A stretch of 63,358 nt of DNA from Methanothrix sp. (GTDB lineage: Archaea; Halobacteriota; Methanosarcinia; Methanotrichales; Methanotrichaceae), in the NCBI GenBank assembly GCA_029907715.1, contig JARYLI010000008.1:1-63358 (forward strand), written 5' to 3'. The translations under genes and the position numbers were made by a program. Positions 45,010 to 53,373 of the stretch are shown here, one piece after another (positions within the stretch are counted from its first letter, which is position 1; every line of letters starts with the position of its first letter). The notes beneath the pieces are model-generated. The model was not told where the DNA came from. It searched no databases and worked only from the letters and a program-made list of their open reading frames with translations.

Positions 45010-46015
45010 GTCCAGAACAATCTGGTGGGACGATGGGATAAAGACCATCGACCAGACCAGGCTCCCCGCAGAGTTCGTCGTGATCACGATCAGAAGCGTG
45101 AAGGAGCTCATAGACGCTATCACCTCCCTCAAGATACGCGGTGCGCCCGCGCTCGGCGCCGCCGGCGGGTACGGCATCGCCCTGGCCGCGATGAGGTCAG
45201 GGTTTCCTGACAGGGATGGTGTGCTGCATGAGATGGAGATCGCTGCAGAGATGATCAAAAGCTCGAGGCCGACTGCGATCAACCTCTCATGGGGTGTGGA
45301 CCGGGTTCTGAGAGCAGCTCAGGCCGGAGAGGTCGCGGATGAGGTGCGCGAGATCGCGCTCCGCGAGGCTGAGAGGATTGCAGAGGAGGATCTGATCATC
45401 AACAGGATGATCGGCAGGAATGGCGCGAAGCTCCTCAGTGATGGTGACAGTGTTCTGACACACTGCAACGCCGGCAGGCTGGCCTGCGTCGGATGGGGCA
45501 CCGCGCTCGGCGTGATACGCCAGGCTGTGATGGACGGGAAGGAGATCCATGTGTACGCATGTGAGACCAGGCCTCTGAACCAGGGATCCAGGCTCACCAC
45601 GTGGGAACTCATGGAGGACGGCATAGATGTGACCCTGGTGTGCGACAGCGCATCAGGCATGCTCATGCGCAGGGGCTTGATCGACAGGGTCATAGTGGGC
45701 GCGGACAGGATCACGAGGGATGCGGTCTTCAACAAGATAGGAACATACACGCACGCCCTTATCGCGAGGGCACATGGAGTTCCATTCTACGTGGCAGCGC
45801 CGCTCTCGACATTCGATGCAGCACACGATGAGAGCGAGATAGTGATCGAGGAGAGGGATGGTGACGAGCTCAGACGTCTCGGGGAGACAAGGCTTGCGCC
45901 AGAGGGCGTGAGGGTTTACAACCCCGCGTTCGACGCCACGCCGGTTGAGCTCGTCAGCGCGATAATAACAGAGAAGGGAGTGTTCAGGCCGCCGCTAATG
46001 CCTCCTGGCATCTAA
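44999..46015 (+). CDS. mtnA: S-methyl-5-thioribose-1-phosphate isomerase
   Basis: A 338-residue MtnA of the eIF2B-related family, isomerising methylthioribose-1-phosphate (in archaea possibly also 5-deoxyribose-1-phosphate). [23 protein letters not shown] with the active-site Cys, [20 protein letters not shown] and [10 protein letters not shown] are typical. It overlaps rpiA by 11 bases. It is distinct from the ribose-1,5-bisphosphate isomerase at 28461, which lacks the IRGAP motif. Confidence 0.93.
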   Translation: MISESRTIWWDDGIKTIDQTRLPAEFVVITIRSVKELIDAITSLKIRGAPALGAAGGYGIALAAMRSGFPDRDGVLHEMEIAAEMIKSSRPTAINLSWGVDRVLRAAQAGEVADEVREIALREAERIAEEDLIINRMIGRNGAKLLSDGDSVLTHCNAGRLACVGWGTALGVIRQAVMDGKEIHVYACETRPLNQGSRLTTWELMEDGIDVTLVCDSASGMLMRRGLIDRVIVGADRITRDAVFNKIGTYTHALIARAHGVPFYVAAPLSTFDAAHDESEIVIEERDGDELRRLGETRLAPEGVRVYNPAFDATPVELVSAIITEKGVFRPPLMPPGI

Positions 46016-46023
46016 GTCTGCCC

Positions 46024-46212
46024 CATTGCTCATCGGTTAAGGATTTTATGTAAATATATTGACCACGAAATTTGACAAATTGAGACCGTGCCAGATTGGC
46101 GAGTTTGGTTCAAATCGACCGCCTGTGGACTTGAGTCCTGATAGCAGTACTGAGGCGAGATAAGACTATTAAGTCCAATTCTACACATGTCGATCTTAAC
46201 CGATGACGCATG
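46024..46212 (+). mobile_element. Family B 189-bp inverted-repeat element, copy 2
   Basis: Identical in length to the copy at 20845-21033. The left end is CATTGCTCATCGGTTAAG and the right end is CTTAACCGATGACGCATG. The 10-bp AAGTCTGCCC occurs exactly on both sides (46014-46023 and 46213-46222). The insertion begins nine bases after the mtnA stop, and the duplication starts just after that stop. Confidence 0.92.
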
Positions 46213-46422
46213 AAGTCTGCCCACATCACCGATCGACAGGATCTGACCTGCAGACTTTCATGAGCGTTCCTGTGATCTCCATTTCAGCAATCCTCATGGT
46301 CAGGCCACGATCCAGGCATTATAGATGCGGAAACCAACAGTTAGATATCCTGCCAGAGGTATATCCATGCAGCTTTGAGGGCTCAGTAGGATATTCGATA
46401 AGCTCTGTTTGGTGGTTGAGAC

Positions 46423-46773
46423 ATGAGGACGATATCGGTTATCTCTGTGCTGATCCTGCTTCTCGCATCCGGCTGTCTCGAGCGGGAGGACTCCCAGACA
46501 TCAGGCTCCTCTGAGCTGACCGCTAAGATCATCTCCCCGAAGGCGGGAGCTGTTCTGTCAAAGGGTCCTGTGGTCATGGAGGCCAGCGCGCGCGGCGGAA
46601 GAGGCCCGTACACCTACGAATGGTGGTCGAGCATGGACCGGTACCTGGGGTCGGGAAGCAGGATAAATGTCGATGCGAGCAGGCTGAAGAGGGGTGAGCA
46701 TCTCATAGTCGTCAAGGTCCGTGACTCCACAGGGAAAGCGGTTCAGGGAAGTGTCATCGTGGATGTGATCTGA
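46423..46773 (+). CDS. Small lipoprotein with Ig-like domain
   Basis: A 116-residue protein with a signal peptide ending in a lipobox (LLLASGC) so that Cys18 would be lipid-modified, a Ser-rich linker, and an Ig/PKD-like beta domain (GPYTYEWWSS, KRGEHLIVVKVRDSTG). It would sit on the outer face of the membrane. It stands alone between the mobile element and sufC. Function unknown. Confidence 0.75.
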   Translation: MRTISVISVLILLLASGCLEREDSQTSGSSELTAKIISPKAGAVLSKGPVVMEASARGGRGPYTYEWWSSMDRYLGSGSRINVDASRLKRGEHLIVVKVRDSTGKAVQGSVIVDVI

Positions 46774-46888
46774 AGCTCCACATCCTCAGAATCCATGCGC
46801 GTATGCGTGTGATTCATTCAAAAGCCTCGCGATTGATGCGAAAGTGTAAATAAACCGAGAACTCAACAGAATTCCACCAAACCTGGAG

Positions 46889-47626
46889 GTGTTCGGGCTG
46901 CTTGAGATAGAGGATCTGCATGTCAGCATCGGCGGCCGGATGGTTCTGAAGGGCATAAACCTTAAGATCGATCGGGGGGAGAATCATGCCCTCTTCGGGC
47001 CGAATGGATGCGGCAAAACCACACTGCTCAATACGATAGCAGGCGTGCCCAGATATGTTGTGGAGAGCGGGAGGATACTGTTCAAAGGAAAGGATATAAC
47101 CCATCTGCCAATGGACGAGCGGGCGAGGATGGGGATAGGGATCGCGTTTCAGAGCCCGCCTGCGATAAGGGGGTTGAAGCTGAAGGACCTCATAAAGCTG
47201 TGCAACCCTGATGCGAACCCGGAGAAGGTGCTGAGGGAGATGAACTTCCTGGAGTTCGCGGATCGTGAGGTCAATCGCGGCTTCTCCGGCGGGGAGATCA
47301 AGAGATCCGAGATGGCCCAGCTGCTTGCGCAGAGGCCGGAGCTTGTGATGCTGGACGAGCCGGATTCAGGAGTGGATCTGGAGAACATAAAGCTCATCGG
47401 CAGGGCGATAAACAAGCTCACTGAGAAGGACACGAAGCCGAGCAAAAGGATCCGCTCCGGCATCATAATAACACACTTCGGCCATATTCTCGATTACATT
47501 TCAGTAGACAAAGCCCATGTGATGCTGGAGGGCACGATAGTCTGCACAGGCAGCCCGAGGGAGATACTGGAGCAGATCAAGACAAGAGGATACGAGGGGT
47601 GTGCCAGGTGCCTATGTCCGACATAG
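46889..47626 (+). CDS. sufC: SufC-type Fe-S assembly ATPase
   Basis: A 245-residue ABC ATPase of the Suf system with Walker A GPNGCGKTT, signature FSGGEIKRSEMAQLL, Walker B VMLDEPDSG and an H-loop (ITHFGH). FSGGE-KR-E is the SufC hallmark. Together with the adjacent SufB-like scaffold it forms the two-gene minimal Suf-like system of methanogens. The GTG at 46889 overlaps its GGAGGT site, so the true start may be a few codons downstream. The Cys-containing tail (CARCLCPT) is unusual. It overlaps sufB by 13 bases. Confidence 0.92.
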   Translation: MFGLLEIEDLHVSIGGRMVLKGINLKIDRGENHALFGPNGCGKTTLLNTIAGVPRYVVESGRILFKGKDITHLPMDERARMGIGIAFQSPPAIRGLKLKDLIKLCNPDANPEKVLREMNFLEFADREVNRGFSGGEIKRSEMAQLLAQRPELVMLDEPDSGVDLENIKLIGRAINKLTEKDTKPSKRIRSGIIITHFGHILDYISVDKAHVMLEGTIVCTGSPREILEQIKTRGYEGCARCLCPT

Positions 47627-48825
47627 CTGATAGGGCGAGGAAGGCTCTGGGCAAGAAGGCGACCTACGGCCCGGATGTGGACCTCGAGAAGTACGATGTT
47701 GAGGCTAAGCCTCACGAAGAGGTTCAGAGACTTGAGGAGATTCCGGAGGACGTCAGGAAGGCAGCGCTGGGGGTCGGCGTGACTCTTGAGAAGGAGGTCG
47801 GTGGCGCATACATCCAGATGGACCAGACGCCGGTCGTTGCAAAATCCTCCACAGAGGGGATCGAGGTTCTGGATATAGCCACTGCTCTGAAGAAGTATGA
47901 TGGCCTCAGGGACTACTGGTGGAAGCTCGTGCCTGTGGACCAGGACAAGTACACGGCAGATGTTGCTCTCCATCCACCTGCGGGATATTTCCTGAGGGCA
48001 AAGAGGGGCGCGAAGACGATATTCCCGCTGAAGAGCTGCCTGTATCTAGGGCAGACGAACCTGAACCAGAGGGTGCACAACATAGTAATAGCGGAGGAGG
48101 GCAGTGAGCTTCATGTCATCACAGGGTGCACGACGCCCAGCCATGTGCAGAGGGGGCTGCATCTCGGTGTGTCTGAGTTCTTCATAAAGAAGGGCGCGCA
48201 CGTCAGCTTCACAATGATCCATAACTGGGGGCGCGAGGTCGAGGTCAGGCCCAGGACAGCGATATACATGGAGGAGGGCGCCACGCTCTCGAACAACTAC
48301 ATCTGCCTGACGCCCGCCAAGACCCTTCAGACATACCCGAAGGCGATACTGGATGGGCCGGGTGCGGTGGCGAGCTTCAACACAGTGCTGTACGCTAAGG
48401 AAGGGCATCTCGATACCGGAAGCGAGGTCATGCTCAGGGCGCCCGGCTGCAGCGCGGACTCCATAACAAGAGCGGTCTCGGTCGGCGGGGAGATAATAAC
48501 CCGCGGAAAGATGATCGGAGAGGTGCCCGATGTCAAGGCGCATCTGGAATGCGTGGGGCTGATTCTCTCCGAGAAGGGAAGGATTGACTCCATACCAGAG
48601 CTGGATGGGAGATGCGGCGGCCTTGACATGTCACACGAGGCTGCGGTCGGCAAGATCTCGGAGCTGGAGCTGGAGTATCTCATGGCGAGGGGCCTGACAA
48701 AGGATCAGGCGACCGGCGTCATAGTCAGGGGATTCCTGGATGTGGAGATAAAGGGCCTGCCAGAGTCCCTCAGGGAGGAGCTGAGGAGGATAACGCAGCT
48801 TCAGGAGCTGCATGGAGGAGCCTGA
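47614..48825 (+). CDS. sufB: SufB/SufD-like Fe-S scaffold protein
   Basis: A 403-residue SufBD-family beta-helix protein on which Fe-S clusters are built with SufC. The C-terminal SHEAAVGKISELELEYLMARG is characteristic, and cysteines at CLYLGQTN, TGCTTP, APGCSAD and HLECVG are candidates for cluster or sulfur binding. The ATG at 47614 lies inside the end of sufC, so the two are co-translated. Methanogens with this two-gene set lack SufS/SufE and probably use sulfide directly. Confidence 0.92.
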   Translation: MSDIADRARKALGKKATYGPDVDLEKYDVEAKPHEEVQRLEEIPEDVRKAALGVGVTLEKEVGGAYIQMDQTPVVAKSSTEGIEVLDIATALKKYDGLRDYWWKLVPVDQDKYTADVALHPPAGYFLRAKRGAKTIFPLKSCLYLGQTNLNQRVHNIVIAEEGSELHVITGCTTPSHVQRGLHLGVSEFFIKKGAHVSFTMIHNWGREVEVRPRTAIYMEEGATLSNNYICLTPAKTLQTYPKAILDGPGAVASFNTVLYAKEGHLDTGSEVMLRAPGCSADSITRAVSVGGEIITRGKMIGEVPDVKAHLECVGLILSEKGRIDSIPELDGRCGGLDMSHEAAVGKISELELEYLMARGLTKDQATGVIVRGFLDVEIKGLPESLREELRRITQLQELHGGA

Positions 48826-48835
48826 AGGCAAGCGC

Positions 48836-48949
48836 CTCACAGACGCCTGATCTCCGGAAACACCATCACATTCTGCCGATAGGTATGCGCGTGATCAGAT
48901 CGCTGCGTCATGAGTCTCACAGACGCCTGATCTCCGGGAACACCATCAC
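48836..48949. repeat. 34-bp direct repeat at the phosphoesterase 3' end
   Basis: CTCACAGACGCCTGATCTCC and 14 further bases at 48836-48869 recur at 48916-48949 with a single difference. The right copy is the end of the phosphoesterase gene (VMVFPEIRRL-stop on the minus strand), so the left copy is a duplicated gene tail in the spacer. Confidence 0.75.
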
Positions 48950-49624
48950 CTCCCCCTCCATCTCGACCACGGGGTGGAGTTTTCCGGTGTCAATCCTCCT
49001 GAGCAGGGGTGAGAGCAGATCGGAGTTCTCCAGATGGTTCACAGCCACACCCTGGCAGAGGGGATTGAAGGCCGGCAGGACGATGATGTCCATGCCGTCC
49101 ATGATACCCCCGCCGAAGAGGTAGCACGGTATGCGCATCATCTCGACATCCAGCACCGGATGCTCGTGGCCCATTATCAGATGGCCGTGCTCCCTCAGGT
49201 CCTCGTCCCCATGGGATACCGTGTATCCCCCCTCATCGTATCTCCTCTGAGCTGTGAATCCCATGTATGGCAGCATCCCGTCATGTGTGCCTGAGACCAG
49301 GACAAGCTCACATCTGGACCGGATTGCGCTCAATACAATTTCAAGCTTCCTCCGTATCCTCTGATCCGCCCGTCCGAATGAATGCACCACATCTCCGGCG
49401 AGGACGAGCTTTCTTGGATTGAATCTTTCCAGTATGTGCTCAATCCTTTTCAGCAGCTCCTCCCTCTCTCTCAGCGGAAAGACGAGACCCTGAGCGAAGA
49501 GCACCTCCTCCAGGCCTATGTGGATATCCGAGAGCACACATGTCCCGATCTCTTTAATATAAAGTGATCCCAGAAGGAAATCGAACCTTTCAAACAGATG
49601 CTCTCGCAGATCCTCGATGCTCAC
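48917..49624 (-). CDS. Calcineurin-like metallophosphoesterase linked to Lhr
   Basis: A 235-residue COG1407-type phosphoesterase. Two-metal motifs are visible: LSDIHIG, LAGDVVHSFG, SGTHDG and GHEHP. In archaea this protein is often encoded next to an Lhr-type helicase; here its start overlaps the lhr stop by 4 bases. A role in DNA or RNA repair with Lhr is inferred from that linkage. The active site looks intact; the substrate is unknown. Confidence 0.85.
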   Translation of the reverse strand: MSIEDLREHLFERFDFLLGSLYIKEIGTCVLSDIHIGLEEVLFAQGLVFPLREREELLKRIEHILERFNPRKLVLAGDVVHSFGRADQRIRRKLEIVLSAIRSRCELVLVSGTHDGMLPYMGFTAQRRYDEGGYTVSHGDEDLREHGHLIMGHEHPVLDVEMMRIPCYLFGGGIMDGMDIIVLPAFNPLCQGVAVNHLENSDLLSPLLRRIDTGKLHPVVEMEGEVMVFPEIRRL

Positions 49625-52236
49625 GCTGCGCTCTCTCCCGCGATCCTCTCCATCACCCTTCTCTGGAACTCCTTCAGAAGCGCAAGCCTATCCTGCGCAA
49701 GAACGACATCAGGAGCTCCAATGGACGCTATTCCGAATGCCATCGGGCCAGGCGACGGGCTTATCTTTCTCACGATCTCTATATCCCCGGTGTTTATTGC
49801 TGCCACAACGCTATTCATGTTATCAAGCTCGAACTTGTCCTCGATGATCTCGCGGTAGCTCTCCTTCAGGACCGCGAAGTCCTCGAGCCGCTTTGCGAGA
49901 CCTATGAGCATGTCCGCGGATACCTGCTGCCTTCTAGCGCTCTTCCTGTGCCCCATGTAGTTCCTCAGGATCATGAAGAACCTGGTGGCGTTTATCCTGA
50001 ACACCCTCTTCAGGAGGTTTGTGTTCTCGACCGCTCTCCTGAGCAGATCCTCGCACATCTCAGGCCTGATTGATCTTAGAGCTGTAATGGGATCTGCCCT
50101 CGAACCCTCAGCGATTGAGAGCATGAAGCCTGTGTCCGCGATCGATACCAGAACGTTGCTCCTGCCCTCCCTTGAAATGAGGTATGCGATCATCCTGCTG
50201 AATCCATCGTTGAATTTCAGCCCATAGTTGGTCATGAAGTAGTACACCCTTCTCCCTCGCGAGAGGGTCTCCTCCACAACGATGCGCCTGTCGGTCGAGA
50301 CGGAATCCTCTCCGAGGTACCTGATCTGCTGCTCGAATATCTGGTAAATGCTCCTGGCGCTGTTCTCGTCTATCGGGAGCATCTCGAGGAGGTGCTGAAC
50401 AACCACCTCCTCATCAGCTCCCCTGATGAGATCGAGCATGTGAGCCCTGAACTGAAGCACCCTCAGGCCGAGATCAAATGACAGTGGTAGTTTCTCAGAG
50501 AACCAGCTCGGTATCGTAGGACGCTCTCCGGTGGGATCAACGTAGATCTTTCCGCCACGCCTGTATCTGAATGCATACGATCTGCCGCCAAGGACGAACA
50601 CATCGCCCTTTGAGAGCCGCTCCAGGTATTTCTCATCCAGGTTCCCGACCCACCTCCCATCTCTTGTGACGACATCGCAGGAGAACTCGTCCGGTATCGT
50701 CCCCATGTTGAGCATGTATATCATCCTGGAGTTCCTGCCGCGTTTGCCGAACTCACCCGTCGCAGGGTCGTACCAGATCTTCGCATAGATATTTCTCTCC
50801 TCCAGATCGGCATAGGCACCCGCGAGATAGCTCATGACAGACCTCAGATCTCCCTCGCTGAGGTCCCTGTAGCAGTACGATCTTCTTATGATCCTCAGCG
50901 CATCCTCGATCCGCCATCGCCGCTCCAGGGCCATGCCGAGGATGTGCTGGCAAAGAACATCAAGACAGTTTCTGGGTATGTGTATCCTGTCCACAAATCC
51001 CTCTCTTGCGCATCCGAGCATCACCGCGCACTCTATGAGCTCGTCCCTGTCAAGAACAACGACCCTCCCCTTGACCACCTGATCGAGGCTGTGGCCTGCT
51101 CTCCCTATCCTCTGGAGCAGAGCAGCCACAGACTTCGGCGACCCTATCTGGAGGACGAGATCCAGATGTGGCATGTCTATCCCGAGTTCCAGTGATGTGG
51201 AAGAGGTCACAACCCTCAGATCCCCTGATTTCAGCCTCTCCTCAACATCCAGCCTGCTCGTCTTCCCCATTGAGCCGTGATGGCACCCTGAGTTGCTCTC
51301 GTTGTATCGATCCGGATACCTGGCCCTGAGGTTGTAGAGTATCCGCTCGGCCCCGTTCCTGGTATTTGTGAATATGAGCGTGTTTCTGTGTGACTGTATG
51401 AGCTCATCCAGAGTCTCGTACAGCGCCCGGCTGAGCTCTCCCGGAGTCGTGGAGATTAGATCGGGCACCGGGCATATCAGCCTTAGATCGAACTTTCTGG
51501 AGAACCTGGTGTCGATGATCTCAACCTCTCTGCCCACACCACCGAGAAATGCCGCGACCTCCCGGAGCGGCTCGATGGTCGCGGAGCAGCCGATCCTCAC
51601 AAAGCTATCCCCGCCTGTCTCCCTTTTGAGCTCCTCCAGCCGCTCCAGGCTGAGCGAGAGGTGAACGCCCCTCTTGGAGCCTGCAAGCGAGTGTATCTCG
51701 TCGACTATGACCCACCTGACGGTCCTGAGCTTCTCCCTGAAGCGCGGTGAGTTCAGCAGCAACGCCAGGCTCTCAGGCGTTGTGTTCAGTATGTGCGGGG
51801 TCTTTCTGAGCATCTTCGCCCTGTCTGATGATGATACATCCCCATGCCTGATGGCGTGCCTGATCTCCACCGCCTCTATTCCCTGCTCTGCAGCGATCTC
51901 CTGTATCTCAGCCAGGGGGCGCTCCAGGTTTCTGTGTATGTCATTGGCCAGCGATCTCAGCGGCGATATGTAGAGGCAGTACACGCTGTTCTCGAGCCCG
52001 TCTGTTCTGGAGAGTATGAAGAGGCTGTTTATTATGGAGATGAAGGCGGACAGCGTCTTGCCCGATCCAGTTGGTGAGCTTATGAGCACGCTCTTTCCCG
52101 CGTGGATCAGGGGCACTGCGAGCCTCTGGGGCGGTGTGAACATCCTCTCCCGGCCGCCAAAGCTTCTGATCCACCATTCCCTGACCGTATCATCGAACAG
52201 AGAGAGTATCTCATCGTCTGAGTGATCCATCCGCAT
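49621..52236 (-). CDS. Lhr-type superfamily 2 helicase
   Basis: An 871-residue SF2 helicase. Walker A is SPTGSGKT, motif II VDEIH, motif III CSATIEP, motif V/VI SLELGIDMPHLDLV and QRIGRAGH. The long C-terminal part forms the winged-helix and Lhr-core domains. Archaeal Lhr proteins unwind or anneal DNA and RNA:DNA forks and act in repair or RNA metabolism. It is coupled to the phosphoesterase downstream. Whether it is aLhr1 or aLhr2 I cannot settle without alignment. Confidence 0.9.
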   Translation of the reverse strand: MRMDHSDDEILSLFDDTVREWWIRSFGGRERMFTPPQRLAVPLIHAGKSVLISSPTGSGKTLSAFISIINSLFILSRTDGLENSVYCLYISPLRSLANDIHRNLERPLAEIQEIAAEQGIEAVEIRHAIRHGDVSSSDRAKMLRKTPHILNTTPESLALLLNSPRFREKLRTVRWVIVDEIHSLAGSKRGVHLSLSLERLEELKRETGGDSFVRIGCSATIEPLREVAAFLGGVGREVEIIDTRFSRKFDLRLICPVPDLISTTPGELSRALYETLDELIQSHRNTLIFTNTRNGAERILYNLRARYPDRYNESNSGCHHGSMGKTSRLDVEERLKSGDLRVVTSSTSLELGIDMPHLDLVLQIGSPKSVAALLQRIGRAGHSLDQVVKGRVVVLDRDELIECAVMLGCAREGFVDRIHIPRNCLDVLCQHILGMALERRWRIEDALRIIRRSYCYRDLSEGDLRSVMSYLAGAYADLEERNIYAKIWYDPATGEFGKRGRNSRMIYMLNMGTIPDEFSCDVVTRDGRWVGNLDEKYLERLSKGDVFVLGGRSYAFRYRRGGKIYVDPTGERPTIPSWFSEKLPLSFDLGLRVLQFRAHMLDLIRGADEEVVVQHLLEMLPIDENSARSIYQIFEQQIRYLGEDSVSTDRRIVVEETLSRGRRVYYFMTNYGLKFNDGFSRMIAYLISREGRSNVLVSIADTGFMLSIAEGSRADPITALRSIRPEMCEDLLRRAVENTNLLKRVFRINATRFFMILRNYMGHRKSARRQQVSADMLIGLAKRLEDFAVLKESYREIIEDKFELDNMNSVVAAINTGDIEIVRKISPSPGPMAFGIASIGAPDVVLAQDRLALLKEFQRRVMERIAGESAA

Positions 52237-52312
52237 GAGTTATCCCGGGCGTGGACATAGATCTTGTGGTCACATGAGTTCTGGCCCCCGAACAGATGAA
52301 CATGCTCTCAGA

Positions 52313-52347
52313 GATCAGCATGCACCGGCATACTGCCGCCCGAACAC
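52313..52347 (+). repeat. Family C dispersed repeat, short match
   Basis: ATCAGCATGCACCGGCATAC here resembles the AATCAGCGTGCACTGGTATA stretch of the copy at 26990 for about 35 bases. It lies just left of a family A element. Confidence 0.35.
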
Positions 52348-52377
52348 CACAGGGTCGGATTCCTGTGAATTCGGTGA

Positions 52378-52519
52378 CGCTCTTATGTATTCAGCAACCA
52401 GAAGGATGCAAGACGGTTGCTGAACGCAATCATTCGTTCGCCAGGCCTTCGACGAAGTCGAAACGAGTGCATGGCAGGACCGGTGACCCTGCGGACAAGT
52501 TACCAGATGGATAAGAGCG
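52378..52519 (-). mobile_element. Family A miniature inverted-repeat element, copy 6
   Basis: A 142-bp copy in the opposite orientation, with perfect CGCTCTTAT and ATAAGAGCG ends and the GTTGCTGAA and CGACGAAGTCG palindromes. TTCGGTGA (52370-52377) and TCCAGTGA (52520-52527) flank it (6 of 8), suggesting an older insertion. It lies between lhr and the tRNA genes. Confidence 0.85.
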
Positions 52520-52625
52520 TCCAGTGATGCGAGCACACGAGCCAAGACCACCGATGAGATAATCTCGTGGAATCCAGCTACCTAAAGCCCGCCAGGATGC
52601 GATTGCGCAGGATACATCGAAACGC

Positions 52626-52635
52626 TTATAAATGG
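52626..52635 (+). promoter_or_regulatory. TATA box of the tRNA-Lys/tRNA-Trp genes
   Basis: GCTTATAAAT lies about 26 bp before the tRNA-Lys 5' end and is likely to drive both tRNAs, which are only 4 bases apart. Confidence 0.7.
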
Positions 52636-52655
52636 CTTTGTCATATTACCGACGC

Positions 52656-52729
52656 GGGCCGGTAGCTTAGTCAGGTAGAGCGAAAGGCTCTTAACCTTTA
52701 GGTCGGGGGTTCAAATCCCTCTCGGCCCG
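52656..52729 (+). tRNA. tRNA-Lys (anticodon CTT)
   Basis: A 74-base cloverleaf: acceptor GGGCCGG/TCGGCCC with a terminal G-U, anticodon stem AAAGG/CCTTT around CTCTTAA (anticodon CTT), T-arm GGGGGTTCAAATCCCTC, discriminator G. No intron and no encoded CCA. Confidence 0.93.
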
Positions 52730-52733
52730 CTAA

Positions 52734-52916
52734 GGGGCTGTGGCCTAGCCAGGTAGGGCGACGGGCTCCAGCGGTATGATTTGGATGATGAGCAACGGGT
52801 CTGCTGAGCCATCTCGACGGGGATGGCGTTGATGATCCGTTGGAGCACTGAGAAGATCATGTGTTCTCAGAATCGGAGAGACCCGTCGATCGTGCGTTCG
52901 AATCGCACCAGCCCCA
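52734..52916 (+). tRNA. tRNA-Trp (anticodon CCA) with a 109-base intron
   Basis: Exons 52734-52771 and 52881-52916 join after position 37 to give acceptor GGGGCTG/CAGCCCC, anticodon stem ACGGG/CCCGT around CTCCAGA (anticodon CCA) and T-arm GTGCGTTCGAATCGCAC, discriminator A. The canonical position of the intron fits removal by the archaeal splicing endonuclease at a bulge-helix-bulge. It starts 4 bases after tRNA-Lys. Confidence 0.93.
52772..52880 (+). ncRNA. Box C/D guide RNA within the tRNA-Trp intron
   Basis: Box C ATGATGA (52785-52791), D' CTGA (52804-52807), C' TGATGA (52830-52835) and D CTGA (52848-52851) are all present. The guide before D' (ACGGGTCTG) pairs with CAGACCCGT around position 39, and the guide before D (TTGGAGC) pairs with GCTCCA; the rule of five nucleotides upstream of the D boxes picks C39 and C34. 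This matches the known euryarchaeal intron that directs 2'-O-methylation of its own tRNA. Confidence 0.88.
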
Positions 52917-52971
52917 CCTTTCTGACGGCACCGTTAAATAGAATGCTCCACACCCTCTGAGTGGTGCTGAA

Positions 52972-53274
52972 ATGTACTCGGATATCCTCACGATGTGCTG
53001 GTCAATAAAAGAGGTCAACAAGAACCTTTCAGACAGAGAGCCACTGATGGATTACACCGTGCGCTATCTGAAGAAGGCATGCTCCCGTCTTGGCGACATG
53101 CTCCTTCATATCGACTCGCAGTCTCCGGGCGAGGAGATCAGCGTCAGAGACAGGGACGGGAGAGAGCGGCGATTCTCGCTCAAGGAGATCGCAAAGATGC
53201 TGCTCGACGCAAAGAAGGTCGTTGAGTTCAACCTCATCGATAACATTGAGTCTTGGGCGAGATCAAAGGCGTGA
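52972..53274 (+). CDS. Conserved-looking hypothetical protein, 100 residues
   Basis: A helical, charged, soluble 100-residue protein with no cysteine motif beyond two isolated Cys residues. A TATA-like GTTAAATAG at 52933-52941 is placed for a near-leaderless start at the ATG. It lies between tRNA-Trp and purA. I do not recognise it. Codon usage and a continuous amphipathic helix pattern (LKEIAKMLLDAKKVVEF) support coding. Confidence 0.65.
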   Translation: MYSDILTMCWSIKEVNKNLSDREPLMDYTVRYLKKACSRLGDMLLHIDSQSPGEEISVRDRDGRERRFSLKEIAKMLLDAKKVVEFNLIDNIESWARSKA

Positions 53275-53373
53275 TATGCGCCTCATTTTTATCGCCGGAA
53301 TTCTCCGGCAGTGTGATCGCATGGAGGGGAGTGTGGGAAATGGTTTATCTACAATGCATCAAACCCAGGCAGC

